DNA of 64,000 bases from assembly GCF_018326285.1 (NCBI RefSeq), contig NZ_AP023362.1, forward strand, positions 1,302,001-1,366,000. The letters are read 5' to 3'. The translations under genes were made by a program, and so were the position numbers. The notes under the pieces are model-generated. The model searched no databases. It was not told where the DNA came from and was given only the letters and a program-made list of their open reading frames with translations. This DNA comes from Mycolicibacterium sp. TY81 (lineage in GTDB: Bacteria > Actinomycetota > Actinomycetes > Mycobacteriales > Mycobacteriaceae). Positions 48,477 through 58,029 of the stretch are shown one piece after another (positions within the stretch are counted from its first letter, which is position 1; each line of letters starts with the position of its first letter).

Positions 48477-48493
48477 TTGTCGAGATTCGACAA
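48477..48493. promoter_or_regulatory. Palindrome TTGTCGA-GAT-TCGACAA, operator candidate
   Basis: Seven-base perfect arms, about 100 bp upstream of the dehydrogenase ATG. A second 17-bp copy with three changes is at 48613-48629, so this is a repeated site, most simply bound by the adjacent PucR-family regulator. Confidence 0.55.
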
Positions 48494-48612
48494 CGCCCTC
48501 GTGAGCGCGGCCGTGTCCCGGCGAATCGGGTAGGCGCCGGCAGCGAGCATCTCCGCGACCGGCTTCGACGCGCCGTGAGGTGCCGGAGGCGTACAGCGCC
48601 GGCTGGCGCGCT

Positions 48613-48629
48613 TTGTCGTGTTTCGACAG
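48613..48629. promoter_or_regulatory. Second copy of the operator-like palindrome
   Basis: TTGTCGTGTTTCGACAG matches the 48477-48493 site at 14 of 17 positions. It lies just after the PucR stop codon, 136 bp from the first copy, in the region that must hold the dehydrogenase promoter. Confidence 0.5.
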
Positions 48630-48639
48630 CCCGGACTGG

Positions 48640-50169
48640 TCAGTCGGTGTCGGTGGCGGCGAGTTCGATCATCATGGCCAGCCGCTTCTTGGCATCGTCG
48701 AGTGGCAGATTCGTGATTTCGGCCATCTTGCGGAGCCGGTACCGCACGGTGTTCTCGTGCACACCCAGCCGGTTGCCCGCTTCGGTGGGGTCGCCCTGGG
48801 CCTCGAGCCAGGCCCGCAGGGTGGGCAGGTAGTCGGTGGCGTGGTCGCGGTCGTGCCGGCGCAGTTCGGCCACCGGCCGGCGATCGGGGGAGCGTCCTGA
48901 GCGTGCCGCACTGCGCAACCGTTGCAGCAGGATGTCGTCCCACGACTCGTCGTAGGCCGGAGGGGCGACGCCGGTCGGCGACGTCTCGTGTAGCGCCAGG
49001 CACTCGTCGGCCTCGTGGCGCGCCGCGACCAGATCAGCGACCTCTGCGGCACCACTGATACCGGCCAACAGCATCACCCGCTCGGGCAATGCCGCCTGCA
49101 GGCTGGAAACCCACTTCCTGGCAGCTTCTGATTGTTCGCCGGGCAGCAGCGTGTACACGGTGTTGCCGGCCAGGGCACTGCGGCCCGGCCGTGACCAACC
49201 AAAGCCGGTCGTGGCTCGCTCGAACGCCAACAGCAGCGCCGCGTCGCGTTCCGCGCCGATGAACGCCTGCAGCGCAACCACCCGCAACACGGTGTGCGGC
49301 AGGCCCAGTCGGCTGGCGGCGGTGGCGGCATCGGCAGTGCCCTCCAGCAACCGGATCACCAGTTCGGATTCCACTTGCCGCTCGAGGTCCGCGCTGGCAC
49401 GTGACCGCAACAGGTGCAGGGCCACCGTGTGAGCCCCGTCGGCCAACGCAGTGAGCGCAGCCCCGGCCAACGGTGTCGCGCACTCGACCCACACCGACCC
49501 CATGAGCTGACGACCCGACCGCACCGCCACCACCATGCGCCCGGTCACACCGTGAGCAGAGTCCGGGCCGACAAACAACGGTTCGTCAGAAGACTCCAAA
49601 TGCGCGTACACACCCCGAGCGTCAAAGAAGGCCCGCAGCTCCTCCGGCGCCTGTCGCTCGACGATGGTCGCCACCCGTGCCGGGTCGGCGCCGCGCTGGC
49701 GCCGCGAGTACGCCAAGACCCGCGAGAGCCGGTCCTCGATGATGACCGCCCCGCCCGCGGACTCGGCCAAACTGTCGGCCAGTGCGAACAGATCCGTTGG
49801 CCCGCGACCGGATTCGGTTTCACGGCCCTCCAGGACCAGCCCGAAGATGACCGCGGCCAACTCGCTCCAGGACATCGCCGGGTCGACCACCATCACGGCT
49901 ACACCTTCGGCCGCACCGGCGAATGCGGTGTCGTCATCGCCCTCGGCGCGGACGAGTACGACCACGGCACGGGCTTGCGCCGCCCAGTGCACCGCCTGCT
50001 GCACTGATTGCGCGCCGATACCCAGCAGCACGTCACCGACGACGGCGCGGTCCTCGATGAGTTCATGCAGCACCACGCTGCGCAACTCCGTGGACCGCGG
50101 GACAGGACAAAACCGCAATCGCACGCCATAGCTGCCCAGCACATTGGCTAGGCGGTCCAACGTGACCAC
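48640..50169 (-). CDS. PucR family transcriptional regulator
   Basis: A 509-residue regulator. An N-terminal PucR-type sensory domain (about 1-110, ending near VMVVDPAMSWSELAAVIFGLVLEG), a middle GGDEF-like/CdaR part, and a C-terminal PucR helix-turn-helix (EAGNRLGVHENTVRYRLRKMAEIT near residue 480). GTG 50169 has AGGGAG upstream; an earlier frame start at 50229 lacks one. It is on the same strand and directly upstream of the dehydrogenase gene, likely its activator. It is not linked to the urate cluster. Confidence 0.85.
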   Translation of the reverse strand: MVTLDRLANVLGSYGVRLRFCPVPRSTELRSVVLHELIEDRAVVGDVLLGIGAQSVQQAVHWAAQARAVVVLVRAEGDDDTAFAGAAEGVAVMVVDPAMSWSELAAVIFGLVLEGRETESGRGPTDLFALADSLAESAGGAVIIEDRLSRVLAYSRRQRGADPARVATIVERQAPEELRAFFDARGVYAHLESSDEPLFVGPDSAHGVTGRMVVAVRSGRQLMGSVWVECATPLAGAALTALADGAHTVALHLLRSRASADLERQVESELVIRLLEGTADAATAASRLGLPHTVLRVVALQAFIGAERDAALLLAFERATTGFGWSRPGRSALAGNTVYTLLPGEQSEAARKWVSSLQAALPERVMLLAGISGAAEVADLVAARHEADECLALHETSPTGVAPPAYDESWDDILLQRLRSAARSGRSPDRRPVAELRRHDRDHATDYLPTLRAWLEAQGDPTEAGNRLGVHENTVRYRLRKMAEITNLPLDDAKKRLAMMIELAATDTD

Positions 50170-50318
50170 GGGCCGCTCCCTATGCCGAATCAACCCCAGC
50201 GTATCGGTTGCCGAATGCGCCCCGGTCAACGGCGGGCTCCCTGACGCGATGACGCCGCGCCGATCCCAGTACTTACAGGATCAGTTGATATCCACGGCAG
50301 CAACCGAATTCATCGTGC

Positions 50319-51080
50319 CTACTGCGTGGGGCAGTTGTGGACCAGAACCGCCGCGGTCACGGTCGCGACGAAGAAGGCGTGGGTGTTCGCGACCGTCAGA
50401 TCCCACATGTCGGCCGTGCCGAATACCGAAGTGCTACCTGCGACCTGCGCGACGCTGTCCCGGAACGGGGTGGTCAACCGATCACCGGGACGCAGGTCTT
50501 TCGCGTCAACCCATTCGGCTCCCGGCCGAATGGCTCCGCCAGTGGTGGCGGCCAGCTCGGAGACCTCGGACGGCTCTGTCTGCGCCCGGGCCGTGCTGTA
50601 GAAGGGATGCTTGGCGGTTGTGTGTACCACCGAAGTGACATCGGCGGCGTTGGTGATCGTGAGGTCGAGCAGGTCGGTGTCGTGGTTGACCAGGACCGCC
50701 TCCACGGGCTGACCGCTGGTGCGCCCGGTTTCCGGGTCGACTGACCACACCCGATCGCCGACCTTGAGTTCCGCGATGGGGCGCTTGGTGCCATTGGCCA
50801 TCAGGACCAGCGTGTCCGGGCCGAAGGATTGGCCCGCGCACGGAACATGCTGTGTCAGTGGGGTTGTCAGTGACTCGGCAGCCATGACCGCTGCCGGACT
50901 GTCGGCGAATTGCTGCGCGCGCGGCGCACCTGCGTGTTGCTCTGAACGTGGGCGATCGATGCCGGCCAACCAGAGTATCCCGCAAAGAGAAAGCACGATG
51001 GTGACCATCAAAGCCACCGGTACCCGCCACCAACGGCTACGACGCCACCACGACCGTTCACCCGGTACGAAGTTCACCAC
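50319..51080 (-). CDS. Membrane-anchored HINT-domain protein without toxin part
   Basis: A 253-residue protein: Arg/Trp-rich start, one membrane segment (about 20-40), a spacer, then a HINT (intein/hedgehog-like) autoprocessing domain. The catalytic Cys is residue 81 (CAGQSFGPDTLVLMANGTKR), the TxxH motif is TTAKHPFYS, and the splice-site His-Asn-Cys is at 248-250 (VLVHNC). Only PTQ follows. In polymorphic toxins a toxin domain follows this HNC. AGGGGA precedes GTG 51080. It is either a truncated toxin carrier or a stand-alone processing protein. Confidence 0.78.
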   Translation of the reverse strand: MVNFVPGERSWWRRSRWWRVPVALMVTIVLSLCGILWLAGIDRPRSEQHAGAPRAQQFADSPAAVMAAESLTTPLTQHVPCAGQSFGPDTLVLMANGTKRPIAELKVGDRVWSVDPETGRTSGQPVEAVLVNHDTDLLDLTITNAADVTSVVHTTAKHPFYSTARAQTEPSEVSELAATTGGAIRPGAEWVDAKDLRPGDRLTTPFRDSVAQVAGSTSVFGTADMWDLTVANTHAFFVATVTAAVLVHNCPTQ

Positions 51081-51205
51081 GACGATTCCCCTGAATACAC
51101 CAGTTCTGATATCCGTCGGCAATGTCGGACACGTTCTGCAGGTGTAGTCGGGAGCCGGCCCCGAAACCGAATGCCGTCCGCCGGTGATCTAGCTGTACTC
51201 GGCCA

Positions 51206-52165
51206 TCAGGTTGGTCGCAGTCGGCTGATGGGTGGTAGTCCGTCGAGTGCGCTGTGGCGGCGTTGAGTGTTGTAGAACTCGACCCAGGGTGCAAGGGCTC
51301 GGGCGCGGTCTGCGTTGGAGGCGAAAACCCGGCGATAGGACCATTCGCCTTGCAGCGTCCGGTTGTAGCGCTCCACCTTGCCGTTCTGCCACGGGCAGTG
51401 AGGCCTGATGAAGAGGTGTTTAGCATGCAGCTGGTCGATGATCGCCGCGACGTCGGCCGAGCGTCGATAGCTGAAATGGTTGTCAGTGATGACTCGTTCG
51501 ATACTCGAAATCCCTTGTGATTGAAAGTATTCAGCCGCCCGAGCGATGAACCCGGCACATGTTGATCCCTTCTCATCGGGATGGATCTCTGAGTACGCCA
51601 GCCGGCTGTGGTCATCGACCATCGAGTGCACGTAGTCATACCCGATGCCGCGGCCGCGGACCTCTTCGCTGCGCCCGTGAGCGCGCCACCCGCCCCCGTC
51701 GGGGATGCGGCCGAGCTTCTTGACATCGACGTGGACCAGTTCGCCAGGATGGTCGCGCTCGTAGCGCACCGCAGTGGCCTTCGATGCCTTGATCACCGCG
51801 CCGGTCATCGGATCGCAGTCGCGCAGATGAGGTACGCCCCGACGATGAAGAATCCGTCCGACGGTCCGCGCGGGGATCCCAAGTTCGGCACCCAGCCAGT
51901 CCGGGCCCCGGCGATGCCGGCGGCGCGCCGCCACCACCTGTCGTTCCACCCGCGCTGGGGTCTTGGTCGGACTGTGGTGCGGTCGTGAGGACCGGTCGTG
52001 AAGTCCGGCCTCTCCCTCGAGGGCATAACGGCTGATCCAGGTGTGGACGCATTTGCGGGAAATGCCCATCGCTGAAGCGATATGGGCTTGTTTCCAGCCC
52101 TGCTGATGCCGCTGCACAATCAGCAGCCGGCCGTGCAACGTCGTACGGGCATTACGGTGGGACAC
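51206..52165 (-). CDS. IS481-family transposase, intact
   Basis: A 319-residue DDE transposase: N-terminal helix-turn-helix (QAHIASAMGISRKCVHTWISRYA), then the rve integrase core with Asp in LVHVDVKKLG, Asp in RVITDNHFSYRR and Glu in NGKVERYNRT. GTG 52165 follows GGAGG by seven bases, but that site is buried in a 14-bp RNA stem. The reading frame has no defects. Confidence 0.95.
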   Translation of the reverse strand: MSHRNARTTLHGRLLIVQRHQQGWKQAHIASAMGISRKCVHTWISRYALEGEAGLHDRSSRPHHSPTKTPARVERQVVAARRRHRRGPDWLGAELGIPARTVGRILHRRGVPHLRDCDPMTGAVIKASKATAVRYERDHPGELVHVDVKKLGRIPDGGGWRAHGRSEEVRGRGIGYDYVHSMVDDHSRLAYSEIHPDEKGSTCAGFIARAAEYFQSQGISSIERVITDNHFSYRRSADVAAIIDQLHAKHLFIRPHCPWQNGKVERYNRTLQGEWSYRRVFASNADRARALAPWVEFYNTQRRHSALDGLPPISRLRPT

Positions 52166-52223
52166 GAGAACCTCCGGGTTGGTGATGGGCCTTCGACAAG
52201 CCACACCTCACCCGGAGGTTCTC
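52166..52223 (-). repeat. 14-bp stem hiding the IS481 transposase RBS (copy 2)
   Basis: GAGAACCTCCGGGT (52166-52179) and ACCCGGAGGTTCTC (52210-52223) are exact reverse complements with a 30-base loop. On the transcript the distal arm carries the GGAGG site and touches the GTG start codon. Transcripts starting inside the loop would lack the stem; read-through transcripts would have it. Confidence 0.75.
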
Positions 52224-52315
52224 CCCACATCAAGCCAACACGCCCGCTACCAACGTCATGGCCGAGTACATCTAGCGCACAACAAACGGCGGCGCCGGCG
52301 CACGAACGCCAGGAG

Positions 52316-53887
52316 TCAAGCTTGCTGGGCCACCGGTGTGGTCGGCCCCGGTTGGTGTGACGCGCTCGGCGCGACGACCGGAGGCTGAAACCGTCGTCCG
52401 GGTAGCGCAAAGACGCCGGCGGCAGCCGCGGCGTAGCACAGCGCCGCGACGACGGCGCACGCCGCGGTGATGCCGCTGAGGAATGAATGTTGCACGGCGG
52501 CAAGGAGTTCGGGGTGTGCGGTGGCGATCCCGAACGCGGTCGGCACGGAGTCGCCGGCCTCCTCGGCTCTCCCGGTCGCCGCGAAGGCGCTGTCGGCGAG
52601 ACGGGCGCTGAAGATCGACGAGAAGAGCGAACCGACGATGGCCACGCCGAGTGTGGCGCCCAGCTCGCGCGTGGCGTCGTTGACCGCCGAACCGATACCG
52701 GCGCGGGCCGGCGGCAGCACCAGCATGATGGATTCTGTTGCGGGAGTGGAGACCAGACCGATGCCCAGGCCCATGAGCACCATCTGCGCAACGATGGTGG
52801 CCCAGTAGGGGGTGTCGGTGTCGATGGTGCCGGCAATCCAGGCCATCGCGGTGCCGAAGGACGCCAGCCCGCTGACCACGACGACACGAGTACCGATACG
52901 CGGTGCGAGCAGCCCGCCGGCGATGGAGCCGATGGCGATGGACCCGGCGACGGGCAGGATGCGGGCACCGGTCGAGAACGGGCTGAATCCGCGCAGCACC
53001 TGGAAGTACTGCGTGATCAGGAAGATGAAGCCGGACAGTGCGAAGAAGGTGACGGCCACCGACGCACTGGCGGCGCTGAACCTGCGGTCGGTGAAGAGCC
53101 TGACGTCGAGCATGGGGTGCTCTGCGGCCTGCTCGATCGTCACGAAGGCCGGGGTCAGCGCCGCGGCAGCGACAAATCCGGACAGCGTCGCGGGGCTGTG
53201 CCAGCCGCGGGCGGGGGCTTCGATGATGGTGTAGACGAGCACCCCGAGGGGCGCGGTCGACGTGATCAGGCCCCGGATGTCGAGCGGTGGCACACCCGGG
53301 TCGCGCGATTCTGGCACCAGGAAGAACCCGAGAACCGCGGCCAGCAGCGCCAGCGGGATGAGCGCCCAGAAGACGCTGCTCCACGAAAAGTGTTCGAGCA
53401 GAAGGCCTCCGGTGACCGGTCCGGCGGCGACGCCGACGCCGACCACGGCGCCCCAACCGCCGAGTGCCGCCGCGCGTTGGCGGCGGTCGTCGAACGTGTT
53501 GGTGATGATCGACAGGGTGGTGGGGAAGATCAGCGCGGCGAAGACGCCCGTGCCGAACCGCGCCGCGACGAGGGCTTCGGTGCTGGTGGACGCCGCGCCG
53601 ATGCCGCTGGTGACGGCGAATCCGAGCAATCCGATGAGGAGCGCCGGGCGGCGGCCGTAGCGGTCAGACAGGCCGCCTGCGGCCAAGACGAGGGCCGCGA
53701 AGGTCAGGGTGTAACCGTCGACGACCCATTGCAGGCCGCGGGTGTCGGCGTGCAGTTGGGTCGCGATGCTGGGCAGGGCGACGTTGACGATCGTCACGTC
53801 GAGGTTGATGGCCAGCACGGCGACGTAGACGGCGGCCAGGATGCCCGCCTTGCGGCGCGCAGGCCGAGTTGGTTGTTCGATGGTCAT
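52316..53887 (-). CDS. DHA2 (EmrB/QacA) family MFS efflux transporter
   Basis: A 523-residue transporter of the 14-segment drug:proton antiporter group. Motif D1 in the first segment is INLDVTIVNVALPSI, motif A in loop 2-3 is LSDRYGRRPALLIG, and motif C in segment 5 is VGVGVAAGPVTGGLLLEHFSW. Its substrate is unknown. It is divergent from a HxlR-type regulator gene 60 bp away, which probably controls it. Confidence 0.93.
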   Translation of the reverse strand: MTIEQPTRPARRKAGILAAVYVAVLAINLDVTIVNVALPSIATQLHADTRGLQWVVDGYTLTFAALVLAAGGLSDRYGRRPALLIGLLGFAVTSGIGAASTSTEALVAARFGTGVFAALIFPTTLSIITNTFDDRRQRAAALGGWGAVVGVGVAAGPVTGGLLLEHFSWSSVFWALIPLALLAAVLGFFLVPESRDPGVPPLDIRGLITSTAPLGVLVYTIIEAPARGWHSPATLSGFVAAAALTPAFVTIEQAAEHPMLDVRLFTDRRFSAASASVAVTFFALSGFIFLITQYFQVLRGFSPFSTGARILPVAGSIAIGSIAGGLLAPRIGTRVVVVSGLASFGTAMAWIAGTIDTDTPYWATIVAQMVLMGLGIGLVSTPATESIMLVLPPARAGIGSAVNDATRELGATLGVAIVGSLFSSIFSARLADSAFAATGRAEEAGDSVPTAFGIATAHPELLAAVQHSFLSGITAACAVVAALCYAAAAAGVFALPGRRFQPPVVAPSASHQPGPTTPVAQQA

Positions 53888-53947
53888 GGCCGCCGTCCCT
53901 CGAGATGGTTGATATAGTGAACTGTACTTTAAATTAGCAAGTGGGTG

Positions 53948-54601
53948 ATGATGAGTCGAGACTACGGCCAGTACTGCGGTCTTGCCAGGGCGCTGGATGT
54001 GGTGGGTGACAGGTGGAATCTGCTGGTCGTCCGCCAGCTCCTGATCGGGCCGGCACGCTTCGGTGAGCTGCGGGAGGGGCTGCCGGGGATCGCGACGAAC
54101 CTATTGACCGACCGGCTCCGCGATCTCGAATCCGCCGGCGTGGTGGAACGGCGCCTGTCCGGGGAGGCCAACGCGATCACGTACGCCCTCACCGACTGGG
54201 GTGCTCGGCTGCGGGAGCCGATCTACGCCATGATCCGATGGTCGACGCCGCTGATGATCCGCGGCCCGGAGGGCGATTCCTTCCGCGCCGACGGACTGCT
54301 CCTGGCGCTGCCGGCCTTGTTGTCCACGCGTGTGCCCGGCGATCGGCCGACCACGGTGGGAATCGTGGTGGACGGCGTCACCGTCCAACTGAGTGCGACC
54401 GAGTCCGGCATCGACGTCGGCTGGCCCGATGGCCGCCAGCTCGAAGCCGTGCTGACGGCCGAGGCTCAGATTGTGCTCGGGCTCGCGGCAGGCCTGCTCG
54501 CCCTCGATGACGTCGCGCCACTCGTGGACATCAGCGGCGACCTCGCGGCGTTGCGCGTTTTCTTCGACGCGCCCACGTCGGCGGTCGACGTCGGCAAGTG
54601 A
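53948..54601 (+). CDS. HxlR family transcriptional regulator
   Basis: About 217 residues. N-terminal HxlR winged helix (YCGLARALDVVGDRWNLLVVRQLLIGPARFGELREGLPGIATNLLTDRLRDLE) with the typical Cys, and an extra C-terminal domain (about 120-210) that looks SCP2-like (sterol-carrier fold). The start is unclear among GTG 53945, ATG 53948 and ATG 53951. It is divergent from the MFS pump and so is its likely repressor. Confidence 0.87.
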   Translation: MMSRDYGQYCGLARALDVVGDRWNLLVVRQLLIGPARFGELREGLPGIATNLLTDRLRDLESAGVVERRLSGEANAITYALTDWGARLREPIYAMIRWSTPLMIRGPEGDSFRADGLLLALPALLSTRVPGDRPTTVGIVVDGVTVQLSATESGIDVGWPDGRQLEAVLTAEAQIVLGLAAGLLALDDVAPLVDISGDLAALRVFFDAPTSAVDVGK

Positions 54602-54608
54602 TCCCGAC

Positions 54609-55400
54609 TCAGCGTCGCTGCACCAGCAGCGTCTGCGCTGACGTCCCGATGAAGCCCTGTTCGTCGAACAGCTCGGCGGTGGTCGACCCGAGACCGTCGG
54701 GCCCGATCGAACCACGCGCCCGCAGGCAGAACTCCGAGCCGACGGGCGCGCGGTGCAGGTGCACCGTGGTGTCGGTGTTCATGAACATGAACTCGTTCGG
54801 ATCCAGCGCGGCGCCAACGCCATTCGCGGAGTCGACGACCATCGCCAGCCGTTGCAGGTCGGTCGGTTTCTCGTCGTCGACCAACGAGACCAGCGGCTGC
54901 ATCCACACGACGGCCGCGCCCGCGTCGTCAGGCTGCGGAACCCAGGTGACCGTCTCCAGGTAGCCGGGCCGGCCCTGCCAGTGATGCCGGAAACCGGTGT
55001 CGGGCAACCGCTTCATCGGCGGGTAGCGGTCCAGGGCGGCGTCTCTCGTATCAGTTGTTGCCAACAACCAGGCCGACATCCGCGCGACCGCACGTTCGGA
55101 ACCGTCGCGCTGCGCGGCCGTCATCTCCGCGGTCATCATGCAGATCCGCGAACCGGGCCGCGACACCCACGCCCGAACCGCAACCGGCGCAACCGGAATG
55201 GCGCCGAGGATGTCGAGAGTCAGCCGGCCGACCTGCATGCCGGTACCGGCGGCGAGCTCCTCGATCGACTTGGTCAGCAGCGCCAAGGGCGGTGATCCGT
55301 GCTGAATGCTCGAATCCCAGTTGCTGCCGGTGCCTTCGGTCGATTCGAAGCGTTGAACATCACCGTCGGCGTCGAGCCGACGGTAGTAGCAGTCGATCAT
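54609..55400 (-). CDS. TesB-like acyl-CoA thioesterase family protein
   Basis: A 263-residue double-hotdog protein of the acyl-CoA thioesterase type: an N-terminal half with GSPPLALLTKSIEEL and a C-terminal half ending FDEQGFIGTSAQTLLVQR. The second half has NTDTTVHLHRAPVGSEFCLRARG, the usual active region. ATG 55400 overlaps the stop of the RecB-like gene as ATGA, so it is read after it. Substrate unknown. Confidence 0.82.
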   Translation of the reverse strand: MIDCYYRRLDADGDVQRFESTEGTGSNWDSSIQHGSPPLALLTKSIEELAAGTGMQVGRLTLDILGAIPVAPVAVRAWVSRPGSRICMMTAEMTAAQRDGSERAVARMSAWLLATTDTRDAALDRYPPMKRLPDTGFRHHWQGRPGYLETVTWVPQPDDAGAAVVWMQPLVSLVDDEKPTDLQRLAMVVDSANGVGAALDPNEFMFMNTDTTVHLHRAPVGSEFCLRARGSIGPDGLGSTTAELFDEQGFIGTSAQTLLVQRR

Positions 55401-56230
55401 GCGATTCCGAAACCGTCGGGCCAGCCCGGATAGGGCGGGGGAGTGCCGCCGAACGCGGGGCACAGGTCTTGGTGCGTGCACCAGGAACATAGCTTGGACG
55501 GGTTGGGCCGGAAGTCGCCGGTCTCGCCCGACTTCTGGATGGCGTGCCAGATGGCCATCAGGGTCTTCTCGAACCGCTCCAACTCGGCCAGGTCGGGGCT
55601 GTAGTCGAGGACCTGGCCGTCGGCGAGGTACAGCAGCCGCAGCCGTGCCGGCACCACGCCGCGCAGCCGGAGCAGGGCCACCGCGTAGAACTTCATCTGG
55701 AACATGGCCTTGAACTCGGCCAGTGCGCGCGCTTCCGGCGGGGCCTTCCCGGTCTTGTAGTCGACGACCCGCAGCTCACCGGTCGGCGCGACGTCGATCC
55801 GGTCGACGAAGCCGCGCAGCAGGGTGCCGTCGGACAGCTCGACCTCGACGCGTTGTTCACAGCTCTGCGGGTCGAAGCGCGTCGGATCCTCGAGCCGGTA
55901 GTACCCCGACAGCAGGGCCCGCGCCTCTTTGAGCAGCGTCTCCCGCAGTTCGGGTGCGATCTCCTCGGCCAGCTCGGGCTTCTCCGCGACCACGGCGTCC
56001 CACGCCGGCGTGACCAGGGACAGCGCGGTCTCCGGCACCCGGTCGGTGGCGGGCAGTGCGTACAGCTGCTCCAAGGCGGCGTGCACCAGCGAGCCCCGCA
56101 ACTGCGCGGTCGACGGTGGCTCCGGCAGCCGGTCGATGGCCCGGAACCGGTAGAGCAGGGGGCACTGTTTGAAGTCGCCGGCGCGCGACGGCGACAGCGC
56201 CGGCCGCCGGGTGGGGACGGTGGCGGTCAT
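55397..56230 (-). CDS. RecB-family nuclease, PD-(D/E)XK with Fe-S Cys (Rv2119-like)
   Basis: A 277-residue nuclease-like protein of the RecB/Cas4 group. The nuclease core is GFVDRIDVAPTGELRVVDYKTGK (Asp and Asp-x-Lys). An AddB-type iron-sulfur cluster is suggested by Cys23 (DFKQCPLLYRF) plus KLCSWCTHQDLC at the C-terminus. It probably acts in DNA repair. ATG 56230 starts at the conserved region; it is divergent from trmI as in M. tuberculosis. Confidence 0.88.
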   Translation of the reverse strand: MTATVPTRRPALSPSRAGDFKQCPLLYRFRAIDRLPEPPSTAQLRGSLVHAALEQLYALPATDRVPETALSLVTPAWDAVVAEKPELAEEIAPELRETLLKEARALLSGYYRLEDPTRFDPQSCEQRVEVELSDGTLLRGFVDRIDVAPTGELRVVDYKTGKAPPEARALAEFKAMFQMKFYAVALLRLRGVVPARLRLLYLADGQVLDYSPDLAELERFEKTLMAIWHAIQKSGETGDFRPNPSKLCSWCTHQDLCPAFGGTPPPYPGWPDGFGIA

Positions 56231-56281
56231 GCGCGATCCGCCTTCGGCTCCTCGATGGCGGTACTCATGCCAGCAGCTTAA

Positions 56282-57468
<1,187 letters not shown>

Positions 57469-57475
57469 GAACGGC

Positions 57476-58012
57476 TCAGCGGCCAGGTGTCGGCGGAGCG
57501 GCCGGAGCGCCCGGCCCGCCCGGCTGCCCCAGCTTGAGCAGCAGATTGGCGGTTTGCCGGTTCAGCTGCCAGGCGTCCCGGATGGGACTGAACTCCATGG
57601 GGAACGTGAACTTGTTGTCCGGTGCGGCGACCGAGCTGATGGTGATCGTGGCGATGATGTCGCCCGGCTGCCCGGCCGACCACAGCAGGTCCGTCGCCGT
57701 CACGTTCATCGGATTGAAGCCGTTGTCGCGCAGCGCCCTGGTGAAGTTGTCCAGCCCGGCCTGATCCTCGGCGGTGCCGTATTGGATCAGCCCGATCTTT
57801 TGTGCCGAGGGCACCGCGGGGTCGGCGATCTTGTACAGCACCGCGGTGATCGCGTCCGGCGGCGGCAGCGGCGCTGCCTCGGGCGCCTTGGCGTCGGTGG
57901 TCAGCAGTGAACGGGGCATCGGGTCGGCCGGCGGCTCGACGTGTTCACTGCACCCGGCCAACCCGATCGCCGCCACGACGACGGCGATCAGGGTTCCTCG
58001 GGTCGGATTCAC
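57476..58012 (-). CDS. lppK: Lipoprotein LppK
   Basis: A 178-residue lipoprotein with signal peptide MNPTRGTLIAVVVAAIGL and lipobox LAGC. The mature part starts with a Pro-rich segment and has a conserved domain ending with a Pro/Gly-rich tail (QPGGPGAPAAPPTPGR). Position between DUF503 and the mpa region matches lppK of M. tuberculosis. GTG start. Function unknown. Confidence 0.85.
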   Translation of the reverse strand: MNPTRGTLIAVVVAAIGLAGCSEHVEPPADPMPRSLLTTDAKAPEAAPLPPPDAITAVLYKIADPAVPSAQKIGLIQYGTAEDQAGLDNFTRALRDNGFNPMNVTATDLLWSAGQPGDIIATITISSVAAPDNKFTFPMEFSPIRDAWQLNRQTANLLLKLGQPGGPGAPAAPPTPGR

Positions 58013-58029
58013 CGGGCTGGTCCTGGCGC

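Larger units (their letters stand above)
51194..52270 (-). mobile_element. IS481-family element, copy 2, intact
   Basis: A 1077-bp element with 13-bp perfect terminal repeats (TGTACTCGGCCAT) and a 6-bp TCTAGC duplication at 51188-51193 and 52271-52276; NCTAGN is the known target type of IS481. It encodes one full transposase, and the stop codon lies inside the terminal repeat. It is the same element as copy 1 in opposite orientation. Confidence 0.96.
44762..52276. mobile_element. Composite-transposon-like region with inverted IS481 copies
   Basis: Two IS481-family copies in opposite orientation bound 47120-51187, which holds a dehydrogenase, a PucR regulator and a HINT protein. TCTAGC lies on both sides of each copy, so the outermost flanks are also identical direct repeats. 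That is what a composite transposon would leave, but IS481 elements prefer NCTAGN targets, so two separate insertions into like sites could give the same picture. The dehydrogenase stop TAG is within one TCTAGC repeat. Confidence 0.45.

Noticed and set aside
53888..53947. Possible HxlR operator between the MFS and HxlR genes
   Set aside because: The stretch is AT-rich and must hold both promoters, but I could find only 3-base symmetrical arms (AGT...ACT), too little to call a site.
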